From: Anopheles merus | Taxonomy: Eukaryota > Arthropoda > Insecta > Diptera > Culicidae | Length of the DNA: 64,000 nucleotides | Reading direction: 5' to 3' | NCBI RefSeq assembly: GCF_017562075.2 | Contig: NC_054083.1 | Span: 2,410,501-2,474,500, forward strand | The notes under the pieces: generated by a model | Databases searched by the model: none | Told to the model about the DNA's origin: nothing | The model's input: the letters and a program-made list of their open reading frames with translations, nothing else | Program-made: the position numbers and the translations under genes | Shown here: in pieces, positions 11,601 to 20,587 of the stretch | How the letters are laid out: each line of letters starts with the position of its first letter | How positions within the stretch are numbered: the first letter of the stretch is position 1

Positions 11601-14600
11601 ACGAACGAAAACATCGTTCAAATAGAGGCTTCTCATGAATCTTCCCGCATGAGGGAATCGAATATGAACGATACCATAGAGGATCTTGTATTACACCATA
11701 CAACAGTGCGTCTGACGGTGAACTATCGGATGAACCACGAGTAATTGAAAAGTGTCAAAGTGTACGTAGCTCCATGCGAACAACAAAAGGTATTGCACCT
11801 GTTCGATTCAGGGAGGAAAAGTTACATGACGGGATCTTAAAAACAAAAGAAAGAAGAACCCAGATATTTGAAAGAAGTTTTCGATTGTGAAGCGCGCAAA
11901 AAATGGATATCGGCCATGGAGAATGAGCTGAAATCATACGAAGAAAACGGAACATGGAATGCATTGGTAGAGCTACCTGCTGGTAGAAAGGTTGCCGCTG
12001 GATTTTTAAGTTGAAGAGAAATGCAGCTGGACAAGTAACTAAACAGAAAGCTCGTCTAGTGGCTTAAGGCTATTCCCAGCAATTTGGCGAAGACTTTGAG
12101 CAAGTATTTGCTCCGGTCACAAGCCATACAACATTTCGTTTGATGCTCGCTATAGCTTCTAAAACACAGATGAAATTACAGCATTTAGATATTAAAACGG
12201 CCTATTTATAACAGGTTGGCTGATAAGTCCCCGGTCTGACACATAGATGGAGCCGCTAGTATTAATTGCATATTATTTTTATATAGTACCAACCATCAAA
12301 TGATTCGTGTCAAAATTTGACGTCTGTATGTCAATTAGTTTGTGAGACAGAGCGTCTTTTGTCAAGCCACTTTTGTCAAGGCCCCATATGAAGAAGAAAA
12401 GTGTTGTTCCACCAAGACAACGCACCGTGCCACAAGTCATTGAGAACGATGCCAAAAATTCATGAATTGGGCTTTGAATTGCTTTCCCACCCATCGTATT
12501 CTCCAGATCTGGCCCCCAGCGACTTTTTCTTGTTCTCAGACCTCAAAAGGATGCTCGCAGGGAAAAAATTTGGCTGCAATGAAGAGGTGGTCGCCGAAAC
12601 TGTGGCCTATTTTGAGGCAAAACCGAAGGAGTACTACCAAAATGGTATCAAAAAATTGGAAGGTCGTTATAATCGTTGTATCGCTCTTGAAGGGAACTAT
12701 GTTGAATGATAAAAACGAATTTTGACAAAAAAATGTGTTTTTCTTTGTTAGACCGGGGACTTATCAGCCAACCTGTTATGGTGATCTTGATCAGGAGCTT
12801 TTTATGCGACAACCACCTGGATACGAGATAAAAGGCAAAGAGCATTTATGGTCTAAAACAATCAGCTCGATATTGGAACCAGAAACTGCACGGTGTTCTG
12901 CTGATAAAAATCGAAGAGTCCACATTTTGGTGTACGTGGATGATATGATAGTCGGATGTGTGGACGAGACTCTCATTGATTCTGTGCATCACGCTTTAAC
13001 CGAACATTTTAAAATGACAGACCTGGGACCAATTAGTTATTTTCTGGGAATGGAGGTTAAATGTGAAAAAATAACTACAGCGTAAGCCTCGAAGGTTACA
13101 ATGAAAAATTGACTCGTAAGATCGGATTGAGCGAAGCAAAAACTGTGAAAACACCGATGGGTGAAGGATTTTAGAAGCACCAAGATTCAAGCTCTATTTT
13201 GAAAGACACTACTCAATATAGAAGTCTTGTTGGTGCTCTTCTTTACATATCGGTGTGTACGCGACCAGATATTGCTTGGAGCTGTGTCATGGGCCAGTCG
13301 CAAACAAATCAGCATTGCATTATCGTCGATGGAATCAGAATATATTTCCTTAAGTTCTTCAAGTTTCCTTAAGCTACTCAAGAACAGATGTGGCTTACTC
13401 GATTGATGAAAGACTTAGGAGGAATATTGAAAACCCCATTAAAATCTTTGAGGATGCAACCAGAGTTGCATTTGATTCGTCAACTCTGATAGAACCAATC
13501 GTCGATCAAAACACATTGAAACAAAACACTTTGTCAAGCAACAGCGTGAATCTAGAAAAATGATGCTTGAATATTGTCCCACATAATAGATGGTTGCAGA
13601 CATTCTAACGAAGCCACTAGGAGCAACAAAACAAAGAAAATTTACGGAGATGTTAGGGCTTCATAGCACACGTTGAGGAGGAGAGTGTTGAGAAAGCAAC
13701 ATGTGTGCAATAAACACATCATAGTAATCTTTATAAAATGTTTAATATCGTCAGTCTTGTGTATGTATTTTAACATTACATTCAAGTTCATTGTTTAGTT
13801 TCTGCTCCTTTTTCCACTGTTTTTTCCAACTCCGCTAAACATTCTACAGCCTGAAAAATCAGTTCCCCTCAAAGAGCCGCTATAATGACAAGCTATACGA
13901 TGAAAGCTAGCGATGTACGATGCGCGATGTATCAAGCTCGCCAGGCTCCGGTGTGCTGGCCATGTTGTACGCATGGAAACAAACGACCCAGCCCGTAAAG
14001 TCTTTTAGGCCGTACATCTTTTATATATATATATATATTCTTGTCACCACTCGCACGCAAAGCATATCTCCCGAGACCATTGCGATGATCACCGACTGAA
14101 AATGTCGCGACCAAGTGATTGAACACGAGTTGGTTGCACACAATGTCACCAAGCATGCGATGGTCGCCCCAACTGTTTGAGGCTCGCCTTTGATCTTCGC
14201 AGTAGAGCTCGTGACGCTGAGATGATTTTGTTTCAGCCAGAATTTGTCATGACTATGTCAGACATTTTGCAAAATTGATCAAAGCAAAAAAAAGTCGTGA
14301 TATAGTGACTGACCAAGCGATGGTCGCAAACATGTCATGAGCATGTATTAGTCACAGCAATCGTTCTGAGTATCACCTCTGATTATCACAATTCAGTACG
14401 TGACGCTGATATGGATTTTGTTTCAGTCATATTTTTTTATGATATTGATAGTGACATTTTGCAGAACTGTTTTAAACTGCTCAATGCGTTTTAGCATCAT
14501 TTAATAGATTGTCAATATTGGCTTACTGTTACTGTGACCAGATCTACCGATTATCCTGTAGTTCTACCGATTTTCGAATATGTGTACCGATATGTGTTTC

Positions 14601-16830
14601 ATATTTTATTTTCAGTACATCAATGTCTAGATTAAGGTTTTACACGACAGTGCGTTGTTAGTGTTTACGAAAATCACATTAGAGGGCTGTTGAAAATCAT
14701 CTCGCAAGCAGTGTTGTTCACATTGGACACTGACGCGGAATAACCTTTAATTTAATGCTCTTCACATATAATTCAACTGTTATCATAATCTCACCTTAGT
14801 GTACATAGGTTTTCCGTGGAGTGTTTCCATAGTACATTGATCACAATCCAGAGTAATCGAAGTATTATGAAACGATTCTTTTGAATGTCGCAAATTAAAG
14901 TACAACTCAGTTACGCCGCCTTCGAAGATACTTCGAAAATATCTTGGGATTAATGTGCGTCCTATAGCTGTAACGTAACAGAATAGATATAATCAGCTCT
15001 ACAGAGCAATATAGTTGTAAATGATTCGTTTAATTTGTCCTCACTGTATCTTTTTGGTCCATCTTCCAAGCAAAATGTTAAAGTCAATGTGGCGTCATCT
15101 TCGAAAAACTCATTCGCAAACGAATCCCACCAACAATTATCACTTTCCTGAAAAAATGAAAATTAAAAAGATGTATGATTTTACAGTTACATTATTATTT
15201 TAGTATTGGCTCATACTTCAGTTCTTTGCTGTAATCGTTTGTTGAGTTCATAGATTCTATAATCTGGTTGACCGAAATACGCATGCCTTCTGGGAACGTT
15301 CAATTGACTGTGAATTATTTTATATAATGATATAATGACATAAGAAAGTGCAATACATAGCTTATCCAACAAAATAATAGAAATGTATATTCTAATTCTT
15401 ACCTTTGATCCAATCGATCCACAGGTTGTGGACCTCCCATCAAATGTCCTTGTCCCATCGGACCACCTATATTCGAACCATTTGGGCCATGGCCAAAAGG
15501 AGAACCTGGAGGTATGCCAAATTGAGGACCACCAAAATTTCCTGGCCCACTAGGTGATGTAAAATGTGGCCCGCTTCCGAAGGCAGATCCGGAACTTCCT
15601 GGCCGTCCAAATTGAGGCCCATTAGCAGATGGAGAACTAAATGGACCTACTGCTACAGGGCCACCTCCGACAGGGCCGTTGTATGGTCCTCCTGGTCCTG
15701 AGGGCCCACCAGTATTTGGGGGAGGAAACCCGGAACCAACATTCTGTGGAGGGCCAGGTCCTGGTGTGGACGACCCTGAAGGTGCAGGGGATGCTGTATA
15801 CTGTGGCGTATTTGAACCAGTACCTGGTGGTAAATTTTGATAACTATTTGAAGCAGATCCTCCGGCTGGAGAACCTTGACCGGCTGCTGGAAACACAGGA
15901 CCTCCAAAATTGCTAGCTCCACCAGGACCCCCAAAACTGTTCACACCGGGTCCTTGGACCCCAGGACCACTGGGGCCACCTGGACCACCATTACCAGCAA
16001 CTCCAGGGCCGACTCCAGTTCCCCCAGGTCCCGCACCTTGCTGCGAAGGATCGGTTGGACCCGAAGGTGTTCCTTTCCAATTGTTCGTAGAATCCTCCAG
16101 TGTAGACGGTAAACTCAGTGACGGTCCTGCACTAACTCCACGTCGACTTAAACCTTATGTAAACGGAATAAAAAAAAAGAAATTGCAGCGAAAGATATAT
16201 TTTAAAGAATATATTAGAAAAAAAGTAAATGACACTTAGATTCAAAACTGCATTCGTCCCCTTTAATTTGATATCGTTTAAATTTAATTATCAATTGTAT
16301 TATCGCAACCGACAATGTTGCGGGAATAGCCAAAATTTCAAAATTATGTCTCGGACGAATTGAATGAGAAATTAATCGATTTGTATGAAGTATATTTGCT
16401 CCCAAAACATTTAAAGAGCATTTGAAAATAACTTAGCCACTCATTTTAAATGCAAATAGTACTATGTCTTGTGCCCGCAGCATTATAATGGTTTAAGGCC
16501 TAACAGGGGACGAATAATTACATTCTCCAAATGATTACATTTACTAAAATATTTCATTCATGCGCATTTTTTGTCGAGTGCTATCATCGACCGTTAATCC
16601 TCACATCCGGTTATCAGTGAGTCCAGAGAATATTGTAGTCTGTTATTGTAATTTTTTCGAAACAGATAACAATAGCAATAACATATAAGGATTTAAAAAA
16701 CACTTAAGCCAAAACTGATGAAAATGTTTGATGCTTAACGTTGCGCGATTAATAAAAATGAAATAAATATTTGCTATGGACAGTTTCAACAGTAAATTAA
16801 CAAATAGTAGTATTATAGCTTACCTATCAT
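2429..16830 (-). CDS. Chi: LIM domain-binding protein (Chip/LDB1), 5' part of gene, six exons
   Basis: Spliced minus-strand gene, partial at its 3' end. CDS exons: 16830-16824, 16153-15403, 15307-15217, 15147-15045, 14967-14795 and 2641-2429. The total of 1,338 nt gives 446 codons, with every junction GT-AG and in frame. Residues about 3-253 are Gly/Pro-rich. From about 265 onward the LIM-binding/NLI dimerisation domain is clear: DYRIYELNKRLQQRTE, WWDSF, FFEDDATLTLTFCLEDGPKRY, IGRTLIPRYFRSIFEGG, TLDCDQCTM, HGKP, LILEFTFDDLMRIKSWH, HRELIPRSVIAL, MLEQMSKNITR and STLNYLR. Proteins of this family are nuclear cofactors that dimerise and join LIM-homeodomain, LMO and GATA factors to bridge enhancers and promoters. 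The last conserved part (LCVILEPMQ... and the LIM-interaction domain) is not in the window and should lie left of base 1. The family call is near certain; the first exon is the weakest part. Confidence 0.93.
2768..3713. mobile_element. TIR element with GGGGCAAAATGGGC-type ends
   Basis: The left end is GTAGGGGAAGGCTTGGCAAA and the inverse at the right is GGGTGCCCATTTTGCCCC followed by GCTTTCCCCTAC. About 946 bp. Inside are further CCCCGGGGCAAAATATGC and GGGGCAATATGGGC motifs (about 3014-3075), so the terminal motif is reiterated. No transposase reading frame is seen. It lies within the long Chip intron. Confidence 0.6.
3717..3864. repeat. Dispersed repeat, inverted partner at 24546-24694
   Basis: About 148 bp starting AAAAAGTGTGCCGCAGTC and ending AAACCCTGTAATT. 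It recurs in inverse orientation 21 kb away with shared blocks (GTGCCGCAGTCTTGCGATAC, TTTTCACGTATC). No coding content; probably a non-autonomous element. Confidence 0.65.
3865..4903. other. Non-coding intron sequence with a weak MITE-like end
   Basis: AT-rich intron of Chip. At 4478 the motif TA-CAGTGAAATCTCTCTGAGG resembles a TA-flanked CAG terminal repeat, but I could not place a matching right end; it may have been cut off by the piggyBac insertion at 4904. Nothing else is recognised. Confidence 0.4.
5307..7344 (+). pseudogene. piggyBac transposase, frameshifted and interrupted
   Basis: Begins MEKSFTSDLKSSDEEEF at 5307 with an acidic N-terminus typical of piggyBac transposases. The open part breaks at about 5681, resumes at 5734 (HKWRETNFEEIKKFLGLLLW) and stops at 5991. 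Further frames carry a block with VIDEALVPWHGRL and an LYIDNFYVSYELA block, which hold the first two catalytic aspartates. After a 334-bp solo LTR, matches resume (SYAKTLRK, VKWHRKLG, LLLG) and then a C-terminal RRACQRCY segment. Several stops and shifts rule out function. Family identity rests on recognised motifs. Confidence 0.85.
6628..6961. repeat. Solo LTR inserted in piggyBac transposase
   Basis: A 334-bp segment beginning TGTGGTAATT and ending CACAACACA, flanked by 4-bp AAAG (6624-6627 and 6962-6965). It splits the transposase between EYNMGK and the SYAKTLRK block. TG...CA ends, a 4-bp duplication and no internal coding point to a solo LTR left by LTR-LTR recombination. The superfamily cannot be set from the LTR alone. 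Confidence 0.75.
7357..7596 (-). mobile_element. 5'-truncated retroposon with (ACT)n tail
   Basis: A 240-bp insert flanked by an exact 16-bp duplication ATGACGGCATGCCACA (7341-7356 and 7597-7612). On the minus strand it ends AATAAACAAAT followed by an (ACT)n tail, which is the AGT microsatellite at about 7359-7407 on the plus strand. A long exact target duplication plus a simple-repeat 3' tail are hallmarks of non-LTR retrotransposition. The source family is not identified. Confidence 0.8.
8079..8484. mobile_element. MITE with CTCAAGCACTCA-rich ends
   Basis: Left end CATGGGGTTTCTCAACGCTC, right inverse GCTTGAGAAAGCCCCGTG. Both ends repeat the motif CTCAAGCACTCAT on opposite strands, so each arm can also pair internally. 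About 400 bp with no reading frame of note. The regions 7812-8078 and 8485-9109 around it are AT-rich intron sequence in which I see no gene. Confidence 0.65.
9110..9262 (+). repeat. copia 5' LTR
   Basis: A 153-bp LTR from TGTTGAGAAAGCAACATG to CCGCTCAACA. It shares blocks such as GTTCATTGTTTAGTTTCTGC with the 3' LTR at 13686-13841 but carries many substitutions and small indels. Confidence 0.9.
9376..10266 (+). pseudogene. copia gag with CCHC knuckle and protease start
   Basis: MSESHVTIEKLNNQNYPIWK opens a UBN2-type copia gag at 9376, open to a frameshift near 9890. The frame then continues from about 9910 with a zinc knuckle CHYCKKNGHIRKDC at 10021, and reaches the protease site, which reads WCFNCATSHMTND. 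Copia proteases normally have an aspartate where asparagine stands here, so the protease would be inactive. A stop follows at 10264. Confidence 0.85.
12209..12778 (+). mobile_element. Irritans-type (Himar-like) mariner, internally deleted
   Basis: TA (12209-12210), then ACAGGTTGGCTGATAAGTCC, and at the right the exact inverse GGACTTATCAGCCAACCTGT followed by TA (12777-12778). The 566-bp body is less than half of a full mariner (about 1.3 kb). It sits precisely inside the copia RT: removing it and one TA rejoins the frame. The inverted repeat is that of Himar1-like irritans elements. Confidence 0.92.
12401..12709 (+). pseudogene. mariner transposase, C-terminal fragment
   Basis: About 100 codons with LFHQDNAPCHKS, then YSPDLAPSDFFLFSDLK, the C-terminal catalytic part of DD34D mariner transposases (D in HQDNAP and D in SPDLAPSD). 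The N-terminal DNA-binding part and the first catalytic aspartate are missing, deleted at a junction near 12370-12390. The copy cannot encode an active enzyme but keeps both inverted repeats. Confidence 0.88.
13686..13841 (+). repeat. copia 3' LTR
   Basis: A 156-bp partner of the 5' LTR, starting TGTTGAGAAAGCAACATG right after a purine tract and ending CCGCTAAACA. Divergence between the two LTRs, easily seen by eye, shows an old insertion. Confidence 0.9.
13905..14012 (+). pseudogene. Non-LTR retrotransposon ORF2 scrap
   Basis: One frame reads CIKLARLRCAGHVVRMETND and then PARKVF. The motif LRW.GHV.RM...PA.KVF is found near the C-terminus of many jockey/CR1-type reverse-transcriptase ORFs. 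About 35 codons survive, ending at a stop, followed by a short (AT)n run at 14023-14038. Identified by motif only. Confidence 0.6.
14205..14480. repeat. Diverged tandem repeat in Chip intron
   Basis: GTGACGCTGAGATGATTTTG at about 14210 and GTGACGCTGATATGGATTTTG at about 14399 begin two related units of about 190 bp (both continue TTTCAG, then GACATTTTGCA). No coding content. The remainder of 13842-14794 holds no recognisable gene beyond the LINE scrap. Confidence 0.55.
14795..14967 (-). CDS. Chi: Chip exon 5
   Basis: A 173-nt exon between acceptor TACGTTACAG and donor ACTAAG|GTGAGA. It encodes (T)IGRTLIPRYFRSIFEGGV, then TELYFNLRHSKESF and ITLDCDQCTMETLHGKPMYT. It ends in phase 0 and joins VLTEGRLILE of the exon at 2641, 12,153 nt away. 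Confidence 0.96.
15045..15147 (-). CDS. Chi: Chip exon 4
   Basis: A 103-nt exon between acceptor TTTTTTCAG and donor TACA|GTGAGG. It encodes ESDNCWWDSFANEFFEDDAT and then LTLTFCLEDGPKRY, a core conserved block of the LDB dimerisation domain. The 34 codons plus one base join to CT of exon 5 to give threonine. Confidence 0.96.
15217..15307 (-). CDS. Chi: Chip exon 3 (start of NLI domain)
   Basis: A 91-nt exon between acceptor TTCACAG and donor GAA|GTATGA. With the two bases left from exon 2 it reads S-QLNVPRRHAYFGQPDYRIY and then ELNKRLQQRTE, which matches the DYRI(F/Y)ELNKRLQ signature of LDB proteins. Confidence 0.95.
15403..16153 (-). CDS. Chi: Chip exon 2, Gly/Pro-rich N-terminal region
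   Basis: A 751-nt exon. The acceptor is a pyrimidine-rich tract ending ACATAAG before 16153. The donor is CAAAG|GTAAGA at 15403/15402. It encodes about 250 residues dominated by GGP, PGP and SGP runs, ending PQPVDRLDQ. Antisense frames over it are open only because of the GC-rich repeat composition. The low-complexity region precedes the LIM-binding domain, as in insect Chip proteins, whose N-terminal extension is longer than that of vertebrate LDB1. Confidence 0.9.
16824..16830 (-). CDS. Chi: Chip exon 1 coding part (ATG ATA G)
   Basis: ATGATAG is followed at once by a strong donor GTAAGC (16823 downwards). Splicing to the acceptor before 16153 gives codon GGT and keeps the exon 2 frame open. 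An in-frame TAG lies 18 nt upstream of the ATG, so no earlier start exists in this exon frame. The 5' UTR would extend above 16830. The exon is inferred from splice signals and phase only, so an alternative first exon is possible. Confidence 0.6.
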
Positions 16831-17242
16831 ATTCCAAAATTGCAACTACTAAGGAAGAATTTTAGATCCTAGAAGTGCGCATCCGCACCGTGTGCGGTAC
16901 GCCAGCCTGCTCCGTACCTTTACAACACAGCACAACCAAACGGTAAATGGCACACGTCTAAACGGCTATTGGAGTACTATTGGTTTAATAACAGTATGTA
17001 GCATTGATTCTCTGCACTATTCAAATTCTCACAATTATTTTATCTTTAAATTGATTTGTATCTTTTTATCACCAGTTCTTTAAACAGCTAGTCGAACATC
17101 TTGAAGAAGAAAAAACAATTGTAACTTAAAATATACATAATCTCTACTCCAAAGTAGGACGTAGAAAATGAAAAAACGTATTACAGGTGCTTGAGATATG
17201 CGATACCTCTTATACGCGGATGCTGAGATACGCAGTAAATTG
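16831..17242. other. Region upstream of Chip exon 1 (5' UTR/promoter candidate)
   Basis: Holds the 5' side of the proposed Chip first exon on the minus strand, including a GC-rich patch near 16875-16920. A further donor-like AAAG|GTACGG lies on the minus strand near 16915. No confident core promoter element or second gene is seen. Confidence 0.4.
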
Positions 17243-18255
17243 TAGGGGAACTGAGGGTAGTTTCGACACCTTAAGGTTTTCCCCTGATTGCAATACTTCT
17301 GCCAATGTAAACTTACTAGTTGATATCGAAAAAGCTTTTTTGATTTATTATGTACCATCTTACGAGACACTACGGTTCCTGGATTGATTTTGATAACATT
17401 TTGCTAAAAATAAAAAAAGGGTATTTTTTGTTATGTCACGACTGCAGTGCGGGTAAGATCGACACCATAATGGGGTAAAATCGACATCTTGTGGGGTGAC
17501 ACACAGCTTTTAAAATAAAAAAACTCTGATGGCCTGTAGTTTTCAATGAAGTTCAGCAAAGTATTTCGTACCAATTTTATTAAAAATTAACACAAAACAT
17601 TATTGAAATATGCGAAATAAATGAAGCTAAAAGCAAGAACAAAAATTTCATTACAAATAGCATCGGACCAGACTCCATATAGTAAAGCTGCGGAGGTAGC
17701 ATCTGGTTTACGGAATGAATGGTTAAGATTCCTTTAAAAAATAACCTGGCAGCCATCTTCCAGTAATCTTTTTCTTTTTATATAAAATCGCAAAGTGTTC
17801 AATTTTATTTTTCTCTGCCAACTCGAAAGCCAAAAGTCGAACATTGGTCAATGTGATTCCAAACCAGCGACTATTTTTTCTTCAGTTAAGCCGAGTAGAC
17901 TTAAAGTAAGCCTAAAATACGGTCAAAGTCATAAGAATATTAATTTTCATAAGCCTTAACCATATATAAAGTACATGTTTTGAGTCCGAGTTAGGCAAAC
18001 GTTCTGTGAGAGAATAATAGCTAAATTCCATAATTATAACTTTCTTGGTTTGTTGACAACTTGAGTTTTAAAGCTTCTACGGTATTTTTAATTGCGTGTT
18101 TGTGCTCAGCTTGATTTTTACGTTTGTCATACATCGTTAAGGGACATCTGTATAAAATACAGGCACTTTCAAATTACGATATAAAAAAAATATCATGCTA
18201 CAAATAAGCATTACACTACTACCAAGTGAGGTGTCGATTTTACCCGCATTGGCCG
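17243..18255. mobile_element. Possible TIR element with GGGTAAAATCGACA motifs
   Basis: GGGTAGTTTCGACACCT at 17255 has an imperfect inverse AGGTGTCGATTTTACCC at 18229. Between them the same motif recurs (GGGTAAGATCGACACC at 17451 and GGGGTAAAATCGACATC at about 17470). This reiterated terminal motif resembles the style of the 2768-3713 element. No coding capacity is seen. Boundaries are approximate. Confidence 0.5.
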
Positions 18256-18468
18256 CACAAGGTTTAGTGACATTTTATATTATATAGTTTAATATAAAAA
18301 TTACGCCCTGTGATACAGAACAAATCGACAGTGTTTATAAAACAATACTACTAACACGGAAACTATAATAACTATATTTGTATTATTGAGTCAGAATCAC
18401 GACAATTTGTCTAGTAACTAAATCCCACCACATCAAACAAACTTTTCTCGAGGACAAGCTGTATATGG

Positions 18469-19236
18469 ACCAAAGTGAGTGCATATATCAGGTGGGCTTA
18501 TGGTATTCTTCCTCACGAATACATCTACACACAATTAGACTGTATGTTCCATAACAAAATCTAGTATGCCTTGAAGTTTAAACGGTGTCTTGCAGAAATG
18601 GTATGTGATTTTACTCAGGCGTAGCACGAAGAAATAAGCCAAAAAACTTTCTTGACGGCCAATTCTTGGATTAAACCGATGATTTGACGATTGCTGGATT
18701 CCAATAAAACATTTCTATCGATTTCTAAAATGTGATATATTGGCAACAATCATTGAATCCGCTCAGCCAGTGAGCAATGAGCAGTGTACCAACGGAACCA
18801 AATACGGTATCATACTTAAAGTGAGGAACTTATCATAGTGCATATATCCTTTTGTTTCATTCAACAGATCTCCGATTTTTCTCAAACATCGTGTGAAATT
18901 GTGAAAATTTTAGGATAGACTTAGAAAAAAGTACATAGAACAGTCATCAAAGCACCCAGTTTGTTATGGATTTAACCAAAGTGGGTATAGGGACTAGGTG
19001 GGCTTATAGGTTTGGCGGGAAGGCCATATTGGACGAACGAATGACAGGAGGGGATTCGATTGTGATACGTAGTTTTTCCCCCACACTACGATACATCAAC
19101 CAAAACAGCCATTGAAATTCACACGCATACATCAACAAATGATCGAATCCCCACCTGTCATTTCGTTTTCATTTTTCTACAGCACGGCTGTCAAATTGTT
19201 CCGGATAAGCCCACCTGTATAATAAACCCACTTTGG
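18469..19236. mobile_element. TIR element(s) with ACCAAAGTGGGT / AGGTGGGCTTAT ends
   Basis: ACCAAAGTGGGTATAGGGAC at 18976 and its partner ATAAGCCCACCTGT...ACCCACTTTGGT at 19204-19236 form roughly 33-bp inverted ends of a 261-bp element. A third, same-sense copy of the end (ACCAAAGTGAGTGCATATAT) lies at 18469, suggesting two overlapping or tandem copies. Non-coding. Confidence 0.6.
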
Positions 19237-19511
19237 TATTAATACACGATGCGCAATCTCAGATTGCGCATATATTCGTTTTATCAAAATATATGTCAAT
19301 TCGCGTAGCCAACCCTGAGCTATAAACGTCATTTCCATACAATTTCAGATTGCGCCAAGATAGCGGATAAATTTTCAAGATTATATGTCCGAGATATATA
19401 ATTTTTTTTTTTGACTGTATAATATATCTGTTCATTCCGTGCGTGGCTGTCAAAGCGATAAGACGTGTTGATAGCGCTTTCAAGTGTTTTTTTTTTTTTT
19501 TTCAAGAAGTG

Positions 19512-20579
19512 ATGTCGGTATCTCGGAAAACATTCCGAGTAGATTTCTCACAGGTCCCGTCTAGACCAAAACCAAGTGAAGCCATAAACTTCATTTGGTC
19601 TCGTTTAGGCACGGCCACGGAGAAAATTGTGCGAGTGCAGTGCAAAGGAGCTTTAGCCGCTGTCTTTATACAGATGGAGGATGAAGCTTCGGCATTGCGT
19701 ATAGTGGAAGAAAACGATGGTAAGCACAGCGTCCAGTGCAATGGAAAGGATTTTGTAATCCCTTTCAGTATGGACGACCAGTCAATTATCGTGAGAATTC
19801 ACGACCTGTCCGCAGATGTGCCTGATAAGGCCATTTCCCAGTTTCTCGGTAAGTACGGGGAAGTGCGTGAGATTCGTGAAGGAACCTGGAGTCACATATA
19901 CCCGTGCAAAGGCCTTCCCGATGGCAACCGATATGTGACGATGGTTTTAGAGAAACCTATACCATCGCACATAACTATACACGGAGAATATACGTACGTT
20001 ACGTATCGAGGCCAAATCAGAACATGCCGAAGCTGCGGAAAGGCACAGCATCATGGGAAGACATGTTCTGATAATAGAAAAGAATTTAAGAAAACGGTAA
20101 GTAACGTTCAAGATCGACTTACAAATCACACCAGCGTGGCAGTGCAAAATAAGCCCGAAACTTCTGCGGCACTTATAAAAAATCCGACAACCGTACCAAC
20201 ACCCACGACACCGGTGTCACTAACATCAACGTCGCTGTTGGCGCCAACGTTGTCACTCAGACCAACGTCGCCGTTAGTGTTATTACAAACACTGCCTAAT
20301 ACGACAGGGCCCATAGCAGCGCTGGCCAAACCTGTCGCTTCGACATCTGTTGTGGAATTTAAGGCTCCACACACACCGTCACCCAATCTCATCCTTACCA
20401 ATACCGCACTAACTAGTGCAGCTATTGTAAGTAAAAGAAGAACAGACGATACATCCGACAGCGATGCTTCGACCTCTTCGCTAACAAGTGTACACAAACG
20501 CAAGCCTGGACGACCACCAAAACAAACAAAAACAGACACGCGGTTAGCGTATGAATTACCACGAAATAATAGTGAGTAA
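19512..20579 (+). CDS. LINE ORF1, nucleic-acid-binding protein with CCHC knuckle
   Basis: I choose ATG 19512 (MSVSRKTFRVDFSQVPSRPK); the frame is open further upstream but runs through a T tract without an ATG. About 355 residues. The first half resembles RRM-like ORF1 folds of insect LINEs (IIVRIHDLSADVPDKAISQF, VREIREGTWSHI). A zinc knuckle CRSCGKAQHHGKTC lies near residue 175. The second half is Thr/Pro/Ser-rich and ends with a basic KRKPGRPPKQTK patch. It would package the element RNA. Stop TAA lies 8 nt before ORF2. Confidence 0.88.
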   Translation: MSVSRKTFRVDFSQVPSRPKPSEAINFIWSRLGTATEKIVRVQCKGALAAVFIQMEDEASALRIVEENDGKHSVQCNGKDFVIPFSMDDQSIIVRIHDLSADVPDKAISQFLGKYGEVREIREGTWSHIYPCKGLPDGNRYVTMVLEKPIPSHITIHGEYTYVTYRGQIRTCRSCGKAQHHGKTCSDNRKEFKKTVSNVQDRLTNHTSVAVQNKPETSAALIKNPTTVPTPTTPVSLTSTSLLAPTLSLRPTSPLVLLQTLPNTTGPIAALAKPVASTSVVEFKAPHTPSPNLILTNTALTSAAIVSKRRTDDTSDSDASTSSLTSVHKRKPGRPPKQTKTDTRLAYELPRNNSE

Positions 20580-20587
20580 TCAACTAA

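Larger units (their letters stand above)
10330..13680 (+). pseudogene. copia pol fragments (integrase, RT, RNase H)
   Basis: Scattered frames: 10340-10657 (VYHVPSLTTNLLSVSKI, pre-integrase), 10856-11167 (integrase core with HTDLGGPFEV; the usual second catalytic aspartate block reads KSEGGGEYSS), 11167-11415 (TANYLQNRLPSSLLESTPYK) and about 12000-13090 (RT with VYVDDMIVG at about 12935). The RT is split at DIKTAYL/YGDLDQELF by a mariner at 12211-12776. RNase H traces near 13200-13650 end VADILTK-like. Multiple shifts and stops make it a pseudogene. Confidence 0.87.
9110..13841 (+). mobile_element. Ty1/copia LTR retrotransposon, degenerate, with nested mariner
   Basis: 5' LTR 9110-9262 and 3' LTR 13686-13841, both TGTTGAG...C(T/A)AAACA- or CTCAACA-type and clearly diverged from each other. 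Directly after the 5' LTR is GGTTATGGGCCCAG, the copia-type primer site that pairs with an internal part of initiator methionine tRNA (recalled from Drosophila copia). A polypurine GAGGAGGAGAG precedes the 3' LTR. Gag, protease, integrase, RT and RNase H fragments lie in the usual copia order. No target duplication is visible, consistent with age. Confidence 0.93.

Noticed and set aside
13932..14156. 74-codon minus-strand frame
   Set aside because: It lies antisense to a LINE scrap recognisable on the plus strand and reads through an AT run.
15641..16239. Several open frames on the plus strand and in other minus frames over the Chip Gly/Pro exon, one collagen-like
   Set aside because: They are shadows of a GC-rich repetitive exon whose own frame joins exons 3-6 in phase; no splice-consistent partner exists for the plus strand.
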